Of a stretch of DNA of 8,299 nt, positions 7,131 to 8,299 are shown in pieces. The stretch is from Planctomycetia bacterium (GTDB taxonomy: Bacteria > Planctomycetota > Phycisphaerae > Phycisphaerales > SM1A02). Within the stretch, counting starts at the first letter, position 1, and each line of letters starts with the position of its first letter. The translations under genes were made by a program, and so were the position numbers. The stretch lies in the NCBI GenBank assembly GCA_005799205.1, contig SYHM01000073.1, positions 1 through 8,299 on the forward strand, read 5' to 3'. A model generated the notes under the pieces. The model had not been told where the DNA came from. It saw only the letters and a list, made by a program, of their open reading frames with translations, and ran no database searches.

Positions 7131-7135
7131 CGGTT

Positions 7136-8299
7136 ATGCACGATTCGGAGCCAGACTCACACTCACACTTCTTGAGGCAGTTCTCCGATAGTGAAGAATC
7201 AAGCGAGCAGTTCTCACCCACCCCACCTGGGTATGTCCGCGGGCGCACAAAATTTGTAGTGGTCGTCGGCACGGTCATGAGTGGACTCGGCAAGGGCATC
7301 TTTGCAAGTTCGCTCGCGAAACTGATGCAAGACAAGGGACTTTCGGTCGCTCCGATGAAACTTGAGGGATACCTCAACATCGATTCGGGAACGCTCAACC
7401 CCTATCGGCACGGTGAAGTGTTCGTACTCGAGGATGGCCTTGAGACTGACATGGATCTCGGAACGTATGAGCGCATTCTGAATCAGAACCTTTCGCGCAA
7501 GAACTTCGTGACCGCGGGACAGATCTACACAGAGATTCTCGAGCGAGAACGGCGCGGCGGCTATCTCGGGCGCGATGTCCAGATGATCCCTCATGTCACG
7601 GGTGTTGTGAAAATGAAACTCCGCGAACTCGCGATGAGTGGAGCTTCAGTGGCGGGCGCGTCGAAGCGCGGCGCAGATCAGCAACTCGACGTGGTCTTCG
7701 TCGAAGTGGGTGGCACTGCAGGCGACTACGAGAATGGGTTTTACATTGAAGCGCTTCGTGAGCTGGCATTTGAAGAGGGCGACGGAAGCACTTGTTTCGT
7801 TGCGCTGACCTACATCCTCGAGCCATCCATTCTCGGCGAGCAGAAATCGAAGGCGGCGCAACTGGGAATGAAGCGCCTCATGGAAGCTGGAATTCAGCCC
7901 CACATCATCGCCTGCCGCGCGAAGAATCCAGTGACGGCAAAGGTCACGCAGAAGATCTCGATGTTCTCGAATGTTCCGCTCAAGCGGGTGTTTTCGATGC
8001 ACGACCGCGAATCGATTTATGTCATTCCCGACGCAATGCGCGCGGCAGGCCTCGACCGCGAAATCCTGTCGATCCTGGGACTTCACGAACGTGTCAATGC
8101 GGGCGCCGAAGACTCGGCCCGATCTGCATGGAGTGCGTTCGGTCGGCGACTCAGTGCTCCGCGCGATCACCGCATCTCGATCGGCATTTCAGGCAAGTAT
8201 GCGGCACTCCGCGATGCCTACGCCTCGATTGACAAGGCGATCGAACACTGCGGAGTCGAGTTAGGCGCTGAGATCGATGTTCGTTGGCTCGACACATCA
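7136..8299 (+). CDS. pyrG: CTP synthase, divergent form (N-terminal 388 codons, cut by window edge)
   Basis: CTP synthase aminates UTP to CTP using ATP and glutamine, the last step of de novo pyrimidine synthesis. The frame from ATG 7136 is open to the window end. It covers the synthetase domain and, from HRISIGISGKY (345-355), the start of the glutaminase domain; roughly 150-200 residues are missing. Core residues are kept. Using E. coli numbering in parentheses they are Lys53 (18) in SGLGKG, Lys75 (40), Asp107 (72), Glu190 (140) in VEVGGT, Lys237, Lys239 and Gln242 (187, 189, 192), and Lys273 (223). Oddities: about 35 extra N-terminal residues rich in Ser, Glu and His; KLEGYLNIDSGT instead of KLDPYINVDPGT; GDYEN instead of GDIES; KSKAAQ instead of KTKPTQ; and about 15 inserted residues near 167-182. 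ATG 7136 is the only good start: there is no in-frame ATG upstream, and the next (residue 48) is inside the P-loop region. Confidence 0.93.
   Translation, partial: MHDSEPDSHSHFLRQFSDSEESSEQFSPTPPGYVRGRTKFVVVVGTVMSGLGKGIFASSLAKLMQDKGLSVAPMKLEGYLNIDSGTLNPYRHGEVFVLEDGLETDMDLGTYERILNQNLSRKNFVTAGQIYTEILERERRGGYLGRDVQMIPHVTGVVKMKLRELAMSGASVAGASKRGADQQLDVVFVEVGGTAGDYENGFYIEALRELAFEEGDGSTCFVALTYILEPSILGEQKSKAAQLGMKRLMEAGIQPHIIACRAKNPVTAKVTQKISMFSNVPLKRVFSMHDRESIYVIPDAMRAAGLDREILSILGLHERVNAGAEDSARSAWSAFGRRLSAPRDHRISIGISGKYAALRDAYASIDKAIEHCGVELGAEIDVRWLDTS

Noticed and set aside
7157..7169. Short tandem repeat (ACTCAC units) near the pyrG start
   Set aside because: Only about two units are present, too few for a phase-variable tract. 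It encodes a Ser-His stretch of the N-terminal extension.

Overview
The window looks like ordinary chromosomal housekeeping DNA from a Gram-negative bacterium of moderately high GC. A CMP-Kdo synthetase (kdsB) implies a Kdo-containing lipopolysaccharide. The divergent CTP synthase, the cytoplasmic TPR protein and the linkage of kdsB with pyrG would fit a planctomycete or another PVC-superphylum member. That placement is an inference from gene character, not a proof.

Layout. Positions 1-2148, minus strand: a compact unit transcribed right to left, def (peptide deformylase), fmt (methionyl-tRNA formyltransferase), then queA (tRNA epoxyqueuosine pathway), which leaves the window at base 1. def and fmt overlap by four bases, and fmt and queA are 11 bp apart. 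Positions 2149-2263: a 115-bp divergent gap. Positions 2264-4467, plus strand: an uncharacterised TPR-repeat protein overlapping kdsB by four bases. Positions 4469-7093, minus strand: a large exported M1-family zinc aminopeptidase with a C-terminal HEAT-like region; its stop codon lies one base from that of kdsB. Positions 7094-7135: a very short (42 bp) divergent gap. Positions 7136-8299, plus strand: the first 388 codons of pyrG (CTP synthase), which runs off the right end.

How the genes relate. Fmt adds the formyl group to initiator Met-tRNA and Def removes it from the nascent protein, so these two form the N-formylmethionine cycle; QueA is a second tRNA-related enzyme in the same unit. 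PyrG makes CTP, and KdsB uses CTP to activate Kdo for lipid A-core assembly, so these two are metabolically linked although the aminopeptidase separates them here. I see no mobile element, CRISPR array, tRNA or rRNA. There is no gene-free stretch longer than 115 bp and no broken gene. The most unusual points are the divergent N-terminal half of the CTP synthase, its likely leaderless promoter inside the 42-bp gap, and the TPR protein coupled to kdsB. I found no convincing evidence of a wholly new multi-gene system.
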